The position numbers were made by a program, and so were the translations under genes. Below the pieces are notes generated by a model. It saw nothing but the letters and a program-made list of their open reading frames with translations, searched no databases and was not told where the DNA came from. Positions 27,947 through 28,193 of a DNA stretch of 28,193 nucleotides are shown piece after piece. This DNA is from Allobrachymonas sp. (GTDB lineage: Bacteria > Pseudomonadota > Gammaproteobacteria > Burkholderiales > Burkholderiaceae): assembly GCA_030529305.1 (NCBI GenBank), contig JAUMXD010000010.1:1-28193 (forward strand). The letters run 5' to 3'. Positions within the stretch are counted from its first letter, which is position 1. Every line of letters starts with the position of its first letter.

Positions 27947-28193
27947 GTGTTAAGTCTTTCATGTCAGTTGACGATTTTTTTTCTCCTTCTTTTGCCGGTG
28001 CAGCGCAAGCTGATGACTGGCTGCGCGGCTTGAATGACGAGCAGCGCAGCGCGGTGATGTTGCCTGATGAGCACGCCTTGATTCTGGCTGGCGCTGGTTC
28101 GGGCAAAACGCGGGTGTTGACCACGCGCATTGCCTGGCTGCTGGCGCAGCAGCGGGTGTCGCCGGGCGGCATCATGGCCGTGACCTTTACCAA
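27943..28193 (+). CDS. UvrD/Rep-type DNA helicase, N-terminal part
   Basis: Open to the window end. The reading gives [12 protein letters not shown] (Q motif), then Walker [21 protein letters not shown], then MAVTFT of motif Ia. This order and wording belong to superfamily 1A helicases (UvrD, PcrA, Rep), which unwind DNA 3' to 5' in repair and replication restart. The assignment among them needs the rest of the protein. Two ATGs are possible: 27943, whose ATGA overlaps the trpA stop, and 27961. Neither has a good ribosome site. Confidence 0.9.
   Translation, partial: MSVKSFMSVDDFFSPSFAGAAQADDWLRGLNDEQRSAVMLPDEHALILAGAGSGKTRVLTTRIAWLLAQQRVSPGGIMAVTFT

Overview
The window looks like chromosomal DNA of a GC-rich betaproteobacterium of the order Burkholderiales, probably close to the Comamonadaceae. 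The reasons are the GlyA, PilU, TrpB and YheS-type protein sequences, the partnership of trpF, trpB, trpA and a UvrD-type helicase, and strong GC bias at third codon positions. This placement rests on recalled family sequences, not on a search. No insertion sequence, CRISPR array, integrase or phage structural gene is visible. Most genes are housekeeping genes, with a few accessory insertions between them.

Layout. 1-600: the 3' part of tRNA-Gly(GCC), its terminator, and dut. 700-4100: nrdR and glyA on the minus strand, with two plus-strand envelope genes between them (a DUF4878-like lipoprotein and a YiiX-like permuted papain-fold protein). 4370-7450: a DUF4395 membrane protein and thiC behind a TPP riboswitch, all on the minus strand. 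7750-16264: a plus-strand run of pilU, dapE, prmB, a YheS-like ABC-F ATPase, an NlpE-like lipoprotein and a SulP anion transporter. 16485-18782: a large PLP-dependent Orn/Lys/Arg decarboxylase. 18966-20089: a small AT-rich accessory patch holding a divergent pair, an XRE-type regulator and an unrecognised three-span membrane protein. 20246-22981: a P2A-type Ca2+ ATPase on the minus strand. 23157-28193: trpF, trpB, an SGNH-hydrolase lipoprotein, an OmpA-domain protein, trpA and the start of a UvrD/Rep-type helicase.

Working together. TrpF, TrpB and TrpA catalyse the last steps of tryptophan synthesis. Here two envelope genes and a terminator lie between trpB and trpA, so the two synthase subunits are probably not made from one message. 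NrdR, Dut and GlyA all serve nucleotide and one-carbon metabolism. ThiC makes the thiamine pyrimidine and is controlled by the cofactor through its riboswitch. Start/stop overlaps of the ATGA type join prmB to the ABC-F gene, trpB to the esterase gene, and probably trpA to the helicase gene.

The best candidate for something undescribed is the AT-rich regulator and membrane-protein pair at 18966-20089, with inverted repeats in the shared promoter region. I found no clear evidence of a complete new system.
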